From Hyphomicrobium sp. (GTDB lineage Bacteria; Pseudomonadota; Alphaproteobacteria; Rhizobiales; Hyphomicrobiaceae): a DNA stretch of 64,000 bases. Shown here piece after piece: positions 44,541 through 52,921 of the stretch (position 1 is the first letter of the stretch; every line of letters begins with the position of its first letter). Made by a program: the position numbers and the translations under genes. The stretch covers positions 62,001 through 126,000 of the forward strand of contig NZ_JAIELN010000017.1 of assembly GCF_019753045.1 (NCBI RefSeq), read 5' to 3'. The notes under the pieces are model-generated. The model saw only the letters and a program-made list of their open reading frames with translations, ran no database searches and was not told the DNA's origin.

Positions 44541-45074
44541 TTATCCGTTCAACCAAAGAAGGTCGGCTTTGGAGAGTTGATCACGTGCGGGCTGGAGCCG
44601 GACTGGACGCGGTGCATTTTCAAAGCTTCGAGCAACGGGCCGCTGTGCTTGCGCACGCCGCGCAACGCGTCGTTGTTTTGTTGTGTGTTTGGGAGAAGCG
44701 CTCCCCGGTTGGACAAGACTTGGTTCGAAAAGGGCCGCTGCGAAAATATACGGTACGTGAACGTTGCTAATTGCCGACGCCGCAGCAGGTTCCGGGCGTT
44801 TAGAAACGTCGCTCCTGGTCTCGGCGTCGTCGAAAAATCTGGCGCTGAGGGTTTCCGCAGCCGTACGGCTTTCGGACGTGATGAAAGTCGCGTCACGCAC
44901 GGCGGTGAGAAATGCCCCGAGCGTTCCCGGTGAGACGAAGGCGGGCAGGATATTTCCCGGCGCAGCGACGGGTTGTGGCGATCCCAACGGGCCGGGAAGA
45001 GAGCGCGCGGTGCTGGTCTGAGTGACGCAAATGACCGCGATCGCGGCCCATGGCAGGAGGGGAAGAATACGCAT
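44541..45074 (-). CDS. Secreted hypothetical protein
   Basis: 177 residues. MRILPLLPWAAIAVICVTQT then STA-RSLPG is a signal peptide, fixing the start at 45074. The mature protein begins PLGSPQPVAAPGNILPAFVSPGTLGAFLTAVRDATFITSESRTAAETLSARFFDDAE, then becomes basic and disordered (KHTTKQRRVARRAQAQRPVARS). A frame on the same strand in another phase (44549-45175) was considered but lacks a signal peptide and is arginine/serine-rich. Function is unknown. Confidence 0.5.
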   Translation of the reverse strand: MRILPLLPWAAIAVICVTQTSTARSLPGPLGSPQPVAAPGNILPAFVSPGTLGAFLTAVRDATFITSESRTAAETLSARFFDDAETRSDVSKRPEPAAASAISNVHVPYIFAAALFEPSLVQPGSASPKHTTKQRRVARRAQAQRPVARSFENAPRPVRLQPARDQLSKADLLWLNG

Positions 45075-45307
45075 AGCGGGCTCCGAATACGCTTGCAAAC
45101 GCGGTGTGATTTTGCACACCGTCGCGCAATACTCTGAAATCCCGCAAGGCCAAGCTTATACGCAAACTGGGTCAAAAGAATGACGTGGCTTGAGCATTTC
45201 CGTCGTCTTTTTCATTTCGCCGGCGCCCGCTTCAAGCGCGATCAACCGACAGAAATAGTCTGACGACATCCTATTGCAGCATTGTGATACACAGCGCAGC
45301 GTCGGTT

Positions 45308-45327
45308 CGCTCGGTCGAGGATGACGG
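45308..45327. repeat. Family B end fragment
   Basis: The 20 bases CGCTCGGTCGAGGATGACGG are identical to 43201-43220, the right end of the family B element. It lies in the 347-base gap 45075-45421, which otherwise shows no gene. Confidence 0.6.
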
Positions 45328-45421
45328 AAGCCGTTGCTTAGCTGCTTGCCGCTGCATAGAAGGTGCGCGACGATGCGTTTTCGGGGCGGGGACACGGGTA
45401 TTTTTCAGAGGGTGCAGTGAA

Positions 45422-45748
45422 ATGGCGGACGGTTTCGATTGGCTCGAGCCGTGGTATCCGGTCGAAGACAAGGCCATCTGCGCGGGTCTCGAAGCCCAGC
45501 TTCGGCTCGAAGTCTCGAGCCGTCACGTTCTCTACGGCGAGGCCGTTCGGCTGATCGCACGGCGCGATGACACCGACGACGCATTATTCCGTCTCGCCGA
45601 TGGCCGCGTCGCGGAAGTCCATATGACGTGGAGCAAGCGGACCGAGCCCGATCCGCGCTGGCCAGCGACTGGGATATTCGCGTCCCTCGATGATTGGGCT
45701 CGCGACAGCATGCTGCCGCTCCACCGAGAGCTATCGGAAATTTCCTGA
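45422..45748 (+). CDS. Conserved hypothetical protein, small soluble
   Basis: 108 residues from the ATG at 45422. MADGFDWLEPWYPVEDKAICAGLEAQLRLEVSSRHVLYGEAVRLIARRDDTDDALFRLADGRVAEVHMTWSKRTEPDPRWPATGIFASLDDWA shows a compact alpha/beta protein with conserved-looking aromatic and charged residues (ALFRLADGRVAEVHMTWS..., WP). It resembles uncharacterised small proteins found in many proteobacteria; function is unknown. A longer upstream frame runs over the repeat fragment and is not used. Confidence 0.75.
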   Translation: MADGFDWLEPWYPVEDKAICAGLEAQLRLEVSSRHVLYGEAVRLIARRDDTDDALFRLADGRVAEVHMTWSKRTEPDPRWPATGIFASLDDWARDSMLPLHRELSEIS

Positions 45749-45948
45749 GCGCCTGGCGGCTGGGCGGACGTTAGCAAAGCGATGACCGAATCCTGAACGG
45801 TCTGTGAACTCCCTATTCCGAAACGGTTCAACCGAAGGCGCGCAATCTGCGCTGCGTCGGGTGGCATCCCTTTTCAATTATCCCGAACGGCAAAAGCGCG
45901 AGGACGCCGCTGAGCCAACGCATTCAACGCGTCTCCATGGAGAGTCAC

Positions 45949-46326
45949 GTGAATAGGATTTTTCCCGCTATCGCTCTAGCCGCCGGTGTCGCTGCAACCT
46001 CGATGTCCACGGCTTACGCTTATGACTACAATACTCACATACGCACAGATCGGAACGACATTCGCCGAGATAGCGCCGCAATCGCCAGCGATGTGCGCCA
46101 TATCGATGAGGAACGCCAGGAGCTCAGCGATGCGCGCCGCCATGCGCGCTGGGCGTGGTTGCATGACGAAGTCTGGGCCGCCCATGAGGCCAGGGAAAAT
46201 GCCCGTGAAGAGGCCGTCGAGCTTCGCGGGGCAGAGCAAAAGTTCAATCGGGACGTGACGGACATTCGTCACGACCGCGAGGACCTCAGCGAAGACTACC
46301 GCTCGCGGCGCGGATGGTGGAACTGA
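45949..46326 (+). CDS. Small secreted helical protein
   Basis: 125 residues from a GTG at 45949, chosen because GGAGAG lies 4-9 bases upstream and it begins the signal peptide NRIFPAIALAAGVAATSMST. An ATG at 45937 is the alternative. The mature part is a highly charged helix with repeated RxD(I/V)RxDxxxI patterns (RTDRNDIRRDSAAIASDVRHIDEERQELSDARRHARW), likely a coiled coil, ending SEDYRSRRGWWN. It is a periplasmic protein of unknown role. Confidence 0.6.
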   Translation: MNRIFPAIALAAGVAATSMSTAYAYDYNTHIRTDRNDIRRDSAAIASDVRHIDEERQELSDARRHARWAWLHDEVWAAHEARENAREEAVELRGAEQKFNRDVTDIRHDREDLSEDYRSRRGWWN

Positions 46327-46373
46327 CACGCCGTGCAACGTAACTGATCCGAAAAAACTAAAGGAATGACGAC

Positions 46374-46685
46374 ATGAAATCTTTCACGACATTGCTGGCG
46401 GCCGTTGCGATTGCGGCCACGTCGACTGGGGCTTTCGCTGCAGATTCGAAATCCAAACCGAAGACGCCTGAGTCGATCGAATGCTCGAAGCAGGCCGACG
46501 CAAAGGGCTTGCACGGCAAGGAGCGTGTCAAATTCCGCGCCCAGTGCAAAAAGGACCTGAAAGCGAAATCGGCGGCCGGCTCTTCGGCTGCGACGACGCC
46601 AGCGGCAGCGGCCGACAAGTCTAGCGCGACACCGGCTCCGGCGAAGGCCGACAATTCAGCGGCGACTGCCAAGACGCAAAATTAA
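46374..46685 (+). CDS. PsiF repeat family protein
   Basis: 103 residues: signal peptide (FTTLLAAVAIAATSTGAFA), then one PsiF repeat SIECSKQADAKGLHGKERVKFRAQCKKDLK with its two cysteines, then an alanine/lysine/threonine-rich low-complexity tail. The E. coli psiF gene is phosphate-starvation inducible, but the function of the repeat is not known. AAAGGA lies ahead of the start. It ends at a pair of family A palindromes. Confidence 0.85.
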   Translation: MKSFTTLLAAVAIAATSTGAFAADSKSKPKTPESIECSKQADAKGLHGKERVKFRAQCKKDLKAKSAAGSSAATTPAAAADKSSATPAPAKADNSAATAKTQN

Positions 46686-46699
46686 TAGTCTTTTGTTTT

Positions 46700-46735
46700 G
46701 CGATCGGCGACTCCGCTCCGCGGAGCCGGCCGTAG
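46700..46735. repeat. Dispersed palindrome, family A copy 3 (truncated)
   Basis: GCGATCGGCGA, then the inner hairpin CTCCGC/GCGGAG with loop TCC and CCGGCCG. The right outer arm is missing (CGTAG instead of CGCC...). Its left arm resembles that of the intact neighbour at 46746. Confidence 0.65.
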
Positions 46736-46745
46736 TTTTTGAGTT

Positions 46746-46786
46746 GTGATCGGCGACACGCGTTCCGCGCGCCGGCCGCCGATCAC
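46746..46786. repeat. Dispersed palindrome, family A copy 4
   Basis: The outer stem GTGATCGGCG/CGCCGATCAC (10 bp, perfect) holds an inner hairpin CACGCG/CGCGCG (one mismatch) with loop TTC and the CCGGC spacer. It lies between the convergent psiF-like and sulfatase genes, 10 bases from the sulfatase stop. Confidence 0.75.
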
Positions 46787-46796
46787 ACCTGCTGTG

Positions 46797-48440
46797 TTAC
46801 TGACCGGTGCCTTTGCTTGCGGCTTCGGCCTGCTCCATCCGCTTCTGCATTTCCGCTTTGACAGCGTCCAGGTTGAAGCTCGCGCCTCGCTGCATTGGCG
46901 GGAAGTCGAGGAACGTCTGAAGTTCCTTCTGGACCATCTGCTGAACGAACACGAAGCGCCAGAACTGATACTTGAACCAATCGAAGTATTGCTGTCCGCC
47001 TTCCTTCGTACCGCTCTCCGGCCAGCCCGTGCGTTCGAACGGATCGAGGCGCAAGTTGGTAATGTAGGGGATGTCGGGGTGCGTCTTTTGTCCCACCCAA
47101 CCTTGCGGCTGATCGATGAAGCGGAACTTGTAGTCGTCGATGCGCACCGCGCCGACTGTGCTTTCGCCGAGATAGAAAATCTCGTGGCGCGCGGATGGGC
47201 CCTTGCCGGAGATGCAATCGAGCTGGTTGTAGCCATCCAGATGGTTCTTGTACGTCCGGTCGCCGACCTGCTTACCTTTCAGCAGTTCTTCCGTGATGTT
47301 CGGATTGCCGGCGGCGGCGACCAACGTCGGAAACCAGTCGAGGCCGGAAAAGATTCCGTTCTGCACTGAATCCGCCGGTACGTGGCCGGGCCAGCGAACG
47401 ATAGCAGGTACGCGGAAGCCGCCTTCGAGAACGGTTCCCTTGGACTGCGCGAACGGCGTTTGGCCGCCGTCGGGCCACGTGAAGACTTCGGTGCCGTTGT
47501 CGGTCGTGAAGACGACGATGGTGTTGTCGTCGACGCCGAGGTCCTTGATCTTCTGCATCACGAGCCCGACGTCGTCGTCGAGCTGCGCCATGCCTGCCTC
47601 TTCTTCCGACCAGCCATTCTCTGAATTGCGCATCGCCTCGTATTTGGGAGAGAGGTGGGTGACGATGTGCATGCGCGTCGGGTTGAGCCAGACGAAGAAC
47701 GGCTTGCCATCCTTTTTGGCTTTATCCATGAAGTTGACTGCGAGGTCGCGGATCTCGTTGTCGACCGTTTCCATGCGCTTGGGATAGAGCGTGCCGGCGT
47801 CTTCGATCCGCTGTTTTCCGATCTTGCCCCAACGCGGCATCTCGGTCTGATCGTCGACATCCGTCGCCCAGCTATGGACCATGTTGCGCGGGCCGACGAC
47901 ATTCAGAAGGTTCTGCGGATAGTTGGGATGGGCCGGATCTTCCATCGCATCGAGATGATATAAGTAGCCGAAGAATTCATCGAAGCCGTGGACGGTCGGG
48001 AGGAATTCGTTCCTGTCGCCCAGGTGGTTCTTGCCGAATTGGCCTGTGGCGTAGCCCATCGATTTCAACGCCGTTGCTATGGTGATGGCCTCGGCAGGGA
48101 GGCCGATCGCAGCGCCCGCTTGACCCACCGTCGTCATGCCGGTGCGGATCGGAAGCTCGCCGGTGATGAAATTGGCGCGACCTGCCGTGCAACTCGCCTC
48201 GGCGTAATAGTCCGTGAACAGCATGCCTTCCTTGGCCATCTTGTCGAGGTTTGGCGTTCGCCCGGCCATCAATCCCCTGTGGTAAGCGCCGATGTTCCAC
48301 ATGCCTATGTCGTCGCCCATGATGACGACGATGTTGGGTTGGGATTGGGCCTGCGCGGGTGAGGCAGAAAGCGATGGAAGAGTGAGAGCCACGGCTGCGA
48401 GCAGCCCGGTGATCTTCGTTGAGGGCCGTGAAGCGAGCAT
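46797..48440 (-). CDS. Arylsulfatase (formylglycine-dependent sulfatase)
   Basis: 547 residues with a signal peptide (LLAAVALTLPSLSASPAQA). The metal site residues D43-D44 are in IVVIMGDDIGMWN. The modification motif is C84-T-A-G-R, a CxAxR variant of the CxPxR consensus turned into formylglycine. GQFGKNHLGD, FFVWLNPTRMH, FTTDNGTEVFTWPDGGQTPF and KGTVLEGGFRVPAIVRWPG are standard sulfatase blocks. It is predicted periplasmic; the sulfate ester substrate is unknown. No formylglycine-generating enzyme gene is near. The start has AGGAGA upstream. Confidence 0.92.
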   Translation of the reverse strand: MLASRPSTKITGLLAAVALTLPSLSASPAQAQSQPNIVVIMGDDIGMWNIGAYHRGLMAGRTPNLDKMAKEGMLFTDYYAEASCTAGRANFITGELPIRTGMTTVGQAGAAIGLPAEAITIATALKSMGYATGQFGKNHLGDRNEFLPTVHGFDEFFGYLYHLDAMEDPAHPNYPQNLLNVVGPRNMVHSWATDVDDQTEMPRWGKIGKQRIEDAGTLYPKRMETVDNEIRDLAVNFMDKAKKDGKPFFVWLNPTRMHIVTHLSPKYEAMRNSENGWSEEEAGMAQLDDDVGLVMQKIKDLGVDDNTIVVFTTDNGTEVFTWPDGGQTPFAQSKGTVLEGGFRVPAIVRWPGHVPADSVQNGIFSGLDWFPTLVAAAGNPNITEELLKGKQVGDRTYKNHLDGYNQLDCISGKGPSARHEIFYLGESTVGAVRIDDYKFRFIDQPQGWVGQKTHPDIPYITNLRLDPFERTGWPESGTKEGGQQYFDWFKYQFWRFVFVQQMVQKELQTFLDFPPMQRGASFNLDAVKAEMQKRMEQAEAASKGTGQ

Positions 48441-48951
48441 GGAAAATCTCCTGGTGCCAGCGGCTATTTTTCAAAATGAGAAATGGAAAATTGGGATGGA
48501 TATCGTCCGATATCCGACGCGAAGATCACCTTGCCAAATGAAGTCGGCATAGCATCGCTCCGGTCCCCCCGGAACAAGCGGTGATAAATTCCCGTCCTTG
48601 AGGGGAAGCTCTGCTCAAAGCGGCGACACGTCAAATGCAATTCTCGTCCCGGCGCGGCGCCAAACGGTTCTGCTGCGAAAATTTACCGTTGAATGCGTGC
48701 GTCGCTGAGGGTTGCCGGCAGCTGGAAATTGTTTGGCGCGCATAACCAAAAAATAGAGACGCGGCTCCAGCTTAGGTCTGCATCCGGTTTCTTAGTGATG
48801 CCGCGAGCCAAAGCGCTTTTTCGGCGATCTTTAACCGTTACTCAAAAATCCTTGTTTCAGTTGAGCGGAGCGGGCCAGATTGCGTTTGATGCAGCGTTTT
48901 TCGTGGAGCAACCGGCTCGCGTTGCGCGAGCAGGTTGCCGATTGTGTTGGC
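48441..48951. other. Intergenic region upstream of sulfatase gene
   Basis: 510 bases between the 5' end of the sulfatase gene and the 3' end of the GlcG-like gene, both leftward. It should carry the sulfatase promoter. No gene, hairpin with T tail or RNA motif was recognised. Confidence 0.4.
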
Positions 48952-49776
48952 TCAATGCGATGAAGCGATCGAAACGTGGCGGATCGGATCGAGCGCGGCG
49001 GGGTTGCCCGTGTTGATGCATTTCGGATGTCCGAAGCCGCCTGTGCTCGGTCCTGGCACGGGTGACGGCGCTGCGACCTGCGCTGTTGGGATGTCGAAGA
49101 TGATATTGTCCGGCCGGTTGGGATCGCCGGAAACGCCTGAGGGCACGTAGTCGAGTTTCAGCACGTGGCGCAATTCCCAAGCGACGAAGTGGTCGCGGCA
49201 CGAGGTGTCGCCGCTAACGCCGACGCCGCCGATGATCGTTCCGCTGCCATCGTAAAGCGCGAGCCCGCCGCCGAAGACGTTGACACCGCCGATTTTGCCG
49301 CCGACCATCGGGTCATTCGAGGTGCCGATAAGGCGTGAATCGCCGCCGTACGCGACGCTGGTGTTGACGGGGTTGCTTTCCTGCAGGCCGAAAAGGCTTC
49401 CACCCGGTTGCACGGCCGAGAAGAGGTTCGCCGTCGAAAGGGCGAGCTTGTTGAGGCTGAACGCATTCGCGGTGTTGGCCTTTTGCGCCGAGATCACGCG
49501 GCTTCCCGGCCATTGCGCGCCGCGGTCGTCGCCTTGAAATGCGACTGCGCAGACGATGCCATCGCGGTTGACGACCGTCGCCCAGTTGAGCAGCTGCAGG
49601 CCGTTCAAGGCGTTCGGGCTGTTTGCCGCTGCGATGAGGCTGGCTCGCAGCACTGAAACGCTGGGAAGGCCGGCACACGATCGCTTCAAATCAGACGAAG
49701 CGTCCGTCGCATGCGCGACGCCGGCAGAGGCGCTGAGTACCGTGAGAACGCACGCTACGAATTTTGGAGCTTTCAC
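48952..49776 (-). CDS. Secreted GlcG/HbpS family haem-binding-like protein
   Basis: 274 residues from a GTG at 49776 with GAGGAG 8 bases upstream. The signal peptide is FVACVLTVLSASAGVAHA. The mature domain shows the GlcG/HbpS pattern: LLNWATVVNRDGIVCAVAFQGD, PGSRVISAQKANTANAFSL, GGVNVFGGGLALYDGSGTIIGGVGVSGDTSCRDHFVAW. HbpS binds haem in Streptomyces; most members are uncharacterised. A proline-rich tail follows (AAPSPVPGPSTGGFG). Such proteins often accompany PQQ or oxidative genes, but none is adjacent here. Confidence 0.82.
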   Translation of the reverse strand: MKAPKFVACVLTVLSASAGVAHATDASSDLKRSCAGLPSVSVLRASLIAAANSPNALNGLQLLNWATVVNRDGIVCAVAFQGDDRGAQWPGSRVISAQKANTANAFSLNKLALSTANLFSAVQPGGSLFGLQESNPVNTSVAYGGDSRLIGTSNDPMVGGKIGGVNVFGGGLALYDGSGTIIGGVGVSGDTSCRDHFVAWELRHVLKLDYVPSGVSGDPNRPDNIIFDIPTAQVAAPSPVPGPSTGGFGHPKCINTGNPAALDPIRHVSIASSH

Positions 49777-50018
49777 TGGCAATCTCCTCTTTGAAAATAA
49801 CTGGTGTCTTGGGTTTTCGTAATATTCAGTACGCGCCATTATTCGCCGCCCTGACGTCTTCGGGCTTGGGCCTGACTGCACGAACATGGTTCATCGTGCA
49901 CTCGGCGTTCTCTCGGTGCGCGGGGACTGCCTAAGATGTCGTGAGATTTATGCTCGCCCGTTGCAAAAGATATTCCCGGCGCCAGCAGGCACGCCCGCGC
50001 GAGCATCGCAAAGGCGAC

Positions 50019-50432
50019 TTATTTCTTTTCGCGCGCTGGGATGACTTCGCCGTCTTCCTTTGTGAATGCGCCGATGTCGGCGTTGGGAAGGATGTCGAGC
50101 ACAGTTTCGGATGGCCGGCAAAGCCGGGTGCCGAGGGGTGTCACCACGATCGGGCGATTGATGAGGATCGGGTGCTCGAGCATGAGGCCGATCAGCTGAT
50201 CGTCGGTCCATTTCGGATCGTCGAGGCCAAGCTCGTCGTACGGGGTACCCTTCCGGCGAAGCAGATCACGGGCTGAAATGCCCATCGCAAGGAGCAACGC
50301 TCGGAGTTCATCGCGGCTCGGCGGCGTCTTCAGATATTCAACGACGCGCGGTTCCGCTCCGCTTTGGCGAATGATCGCAAGCGTGTTGCGCGATGTTCCG
50401 CAACTTGGGTTGTGATAGATCGTGATGGACAT
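50019..50432 (-). CDS. arsC: Arsenate reductase, glutaredoxin-dependent
   Basis: 137 residues. MSITIYHNPSCGTSRNTLAII places the catalytic cysteine at C11 in the P-S-C-G-T-S-R loop. EYLKTPPSRDEL and NRPIVVTPLGTRLCRPSETVLDIL are the arginine-containing oxyanion blocks of ArsC/Spx-type reductases. It reduces arsenate to arsenite for export. No arsR, arsB or acr3 gene is nearby, so it is a solitary copy, and a YffB-like general role is an alternative. Confidence 0.9.
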   Translation of the reverse strand: MSITIYHNPSCGTSRNTLAIIRQSGAEPRVVEYLKTPPSRDELRALLLAMGISARDLLRRKGTPYDELGLDDPKWTDDQLIGLMLEHPILINRPIVVTPLGTRLCRPSETVLDILPNADIGAFTKEDGEVIPAREKK

Positions 50433-50477
50433 GATTTCACTTTGCGATTGCCGGCATCTGCCGCCGCGTGGGGAGCG

Positions 50478-50855
50478 TCACTTCCACAGGCCGAGGTCCT
50501 CCCATTGGCTTTCGGGAATTTCGGGGCCGAGTTCATAGGTGAATGACGTCGCCTTCATTTGCTCACTCGTGACGGCGCAGGTGAACTTCAGCTGATACCA
50601 ATGATTATTGGCGCGTACGGCTCCGCCGTTCGCGACGACCGTGGTACCGTCGAATTTTGCGCGCGAGAGGATGCTCGTTTTTACGCGATCGACGTGCCGC
50701 AACTTCTTCGAGCGCTTGATATCGTCGATGCCCTTCAGGATGCAGACCTGATGCGCGCGCTCCTCCGGATCGAGCTTGAGCAGGGATTGATCAATCGACG
50801 CAGCGCTTGCGGGAGATGTCAGTCCAATCAAAATCAGAAAAAGCCAGCGCTGCAT
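50478..50855 (-). CDS. DUF930 domain secreted protein
   Basis: 125 residues: signal peptide MQRWLFLILIGLTSPASA, then LLKLDPEERAHQVCILKGIDDIKRSKKL, RVKTSILSRAKFDGTTVVANGGAVRANNHWYQLKFTCAVTSEQMKATSFTYELG. The LDPEERAHQVC motif with a second cysteine in FTCAV is the DUF930 pattern of Hyphomicrobiales. It is a periplasmic protein of unknown function. The start at 50855 is set by the signal peptide. Confidence 0.85.
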   Translation of the reverse strand: MQRWLFLILIGLTSPASAASIDQSLLKLDPEERAHQVCILKGIDDIKRSKKLRHVDRVKTSILSRAKFDGTTVVANGGAVRANNHWYQLKFTCAVTSEQMKATSFTYELGPEIPESQWEDLGLWK

Positions 50856-51081
50856 TCGTCCTCCGTCGGTGCCTGGAACTGCGTCCAACTTCTCGCCAAA
50901 AAATCTGCCGAGACGAAGGCGCAGCTCCTCGGGCTCCTTATGCCCAGAGAGCATAGCGAGCGTCACGTTCTTTTTTGGTTTGCCGGGTTTGCATGACCGG
51001 GTCGCTTCGCAGCTTCATGCCTCAGGAAACGGAAAGGAGGCAACCACAGTCTTTTGAACAATTCTTGCCGAGGCGCGTTTC

Positions 51082-52113
51082 ATGCGCATGCAAGGATGGA
51101 TCTCGACAGTTCACCGAGCTGCCGACGCCTCGAGAAGAGTTCCTGTCGCGTTGCGCTATCTTGTGACTGTCGCACTCGTGGCACTGGTCGTTTGGATCCA
51201 GCAAAATTGGGTGCAGGACGCGGCTCATCGCTACCCATTCCTTGCATATTTTCCGATAATTTTTATTGCCGGGGCGTTCCTCGATCGCGGCAACGGCTTT
51301 TTCGCCACGGTTTTGAGCGCGCTGGCGGTCTCGTATTTCTTTATGGAGCCGCGCTATTGGGTGGAGGCCGTCGACCGGTCCGACCAGGCGGCTCTCGCGC
51401 TCTTTGTGGTGATCGGATTTGCGATCTCGGCGGTTGTCGAAGCTTTGCATTCGGGGCTCGTGTCGCTCGCCGACGAGCATGCGCGTGTCAGCGAAGCCGT
51501 GCGGGATCGCGACGTGCTGCTCCACGAGCTTGCCCACCGCACAAGGAATGATTTCGCCAATGTCATCACGCTTCTGAACTTGCAATCGCGGTCGGCAAAT
51601 GCGGAGGCGCGCGAGGCGTTGGCCTCGGCCGCGGAGCGCGTGCAGACGATCGCGCGCGTACACCGGCGGCTGGAGCTGCGCGACGAGCAGGTTTTCGTCG
51701 ATACGAAATCTTATATTACAGAACTGTGCGCCGACCTCCGGTTGTCGCGGCTCGCGATGCGCCCCGTTGCAATCCAATGCAATGCCGAAAGCCATTCGGT
51801 CAGTTTGGAAAAGGCAGTCCCGCTCGGGTTGATCATCAATGAATCCGTTACCAATGCCACGAAGCATGCTTTTCCTGGTCAACGCCCCGGAAACATCGTC
51901 GTGGATTTTCGACGGGAGGGAGAGGTCTATAAGCTCGTTGTCGCGGACGATGGCGTCGGGCAGGGTGACAGGCCGGAATCGGAAAAGTTGTCAGGCATCG
52001 GAAATCGCCTGATGGGGATGCTCGCAGCGCAGCTCGGCAGTAAGATTGAAGTCGAACCCCGCTCGCCGGGGACTGCAATCGTCGTCACGATCCCGGTGAA
52101 GGCCGCAAAATAA
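51082..52113 (+). CDS. Membrane sensor histidine kinase (DUF4118, HisKA_2)
   Basis: 343 residues. An N-terminal module of about four spans (ALRYLVTVALVALVVWIQQ ... FPIIFIAGAFLDRGNGFFATVLSALAVSYFFMEP) is the DUF4118 sensor type. The HisKA_2 dimerisation motif LLHELAHRTRNDFANVITLLNLQSR has phospho-acceptor H152. The ATPase domain has N box INESVTNATKHAF and G boxes VADDGVG and SGIGNRLM. Such kinases belong to the HWE/HisKA_2 group feeding stress or light responses in alphaproteobacteria. No response regulator is adjacent. Confidence 0.9.
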   Translation: MRMQGWISTVHRAADASRRVPVALRYLVTVALVALVVWIQQNWVQDAAHRYPFLAYFPIIFIAGAFLDRGNGFFATVLSALAVSYFFMEPRYWVEAVDRSDQAALALFVVIGFAISAVVEALHSGLVSLADEHARVSEAVRDRDVLLHELAHRTRNDFANVITLLNLQSRSANAEAREALASAAERVQTIARVHRRLELRDEQVFVDTKSYITELCADLRLSRLAMRPVAIQCNAESHSVSLEKAVPLGLIINESVTNATKHAFPGQRPGNIVVDFRREGEVYKLVVADDGVGQGDRPESEKLSGIGNRLMGMLAAQLGSKIEVEPRSPGTAIVVTIPVKAAK

Positions 52114-52141
52114 AAAAAAGGCAGTGCATTTCGCCCTGCCT
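52113..52141 (-). terminator. Rho-independent terminator (minus strand)
   Basis: On the minus strand AGGCAG...CTGCCT (52119-52141) is followed by TTTTTTTTATTTT. It abuts the kinase stop codon and would end leftward transcription from usg, whose stop is 270 bases away. Confidence 0.75.
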
Positions 52142-52408
52142 GGAGTTTCGGAGTCCTTGGGAATTCCCCAGTGAGGCCCGACCGTAACCCCAATCCGGCG
52201 GGAAACAGTACTTACACTTCCGTAAAGTGGGGGGCGGTCGGCCTGCTCGCGGACTGATGGAATGCTACGTCGCGCATAGGCCGCCAAAGCCTCGGCGATG
52301 ATCGAATTCGTTCGGCGTCGCGCGCGACGCGGCGCGCGATCCCCCATTTCCGAACCCGGCGCGGCGGTCCTCGAAAAGGCGGACCGCCTTTAGCGCGAAC
52401 TTCGCTTC

Positions 52409-52696
52409 CTAGTGCAGCTTAAATTCTGTCCCGATCAATCTGAGTTCCGCCGGGCGGATCAGCTTCGAATGCGCGACGGTTACGCGGTAGAGCTGGCCCT
52501 CGAGCTTTGCTGTCCAAAAGTCGAGAAAGGATTTGAGCTTTGGAAAGCGCGGCGCGGAGTCGTATTCCTGCCAGATATAGCTTTGGATGAGCGACGGATG
52601 ATCCGGAAGACGATAAAGGATTTCGGCGGTCGTCAGGCTGAACCCAGCGAGCTGGGCTTTGAAACCATTGTCGCAAGACATTTCACGTTCGGTCAC
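52409..52696 (-). CDS. usg: Usg family protein
   Basis: 95 residues from a GTG at 52696 with AAAGGAG 9 bases upstream. FKAQLAGFSLTTAEILYRLPDHPSLIQSYIWQEYDSAPRFPKLKSFLDFW and LEGQLYRVTVAHSKLIRPAELRLIGTEFKLH match the short Usg family of alphaproteobacteria, named from early trp-region studies and sometimes linked to aromatic amino acid loci. Function is unknown. A hairpin GGCGGTCC/GGACCGCC (52363-52388) lies just past the stop. Confidence 0.88.
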   Translation of the reverse strand: MTEREMSCDNGFKAQLAGFSLTTAEILYRLPDHPSLIQSYIWQEYDSAPRFPKLKSFLDFWTAKLEGQLYRVTVAHSKLIRPAELRLIGTEFKLH

Positions 52697-52921
52697 TTAG
52701 CAATCTCCTTTCAATTAGGTGATTGGGCGCCCTCCCTGAAACGACGATGATCATGCGAGATTCGTTCCGTGTCCATATTGATTGTTAGCCAATTCGAATT
52801 GTTAGCAGGCGGTCAAATCGAGTGCTTGGATTTATCGACGGAGCGTTGAGCAAAGCGCTGCGTTGCCGTGCAGTTCTACGTTTTGCTTCGGTTTTTGTTG
52901 CGGCGTTGGAGGCGCGCGACA

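Noticed and set aside
44549-45175. Alternative minus-strand frame overlapping the secreted protein at 44541-45074
   Set aside because: It lacks a signal peptide and is serine/arginine-rich; the other frame has a clear signal sequence.
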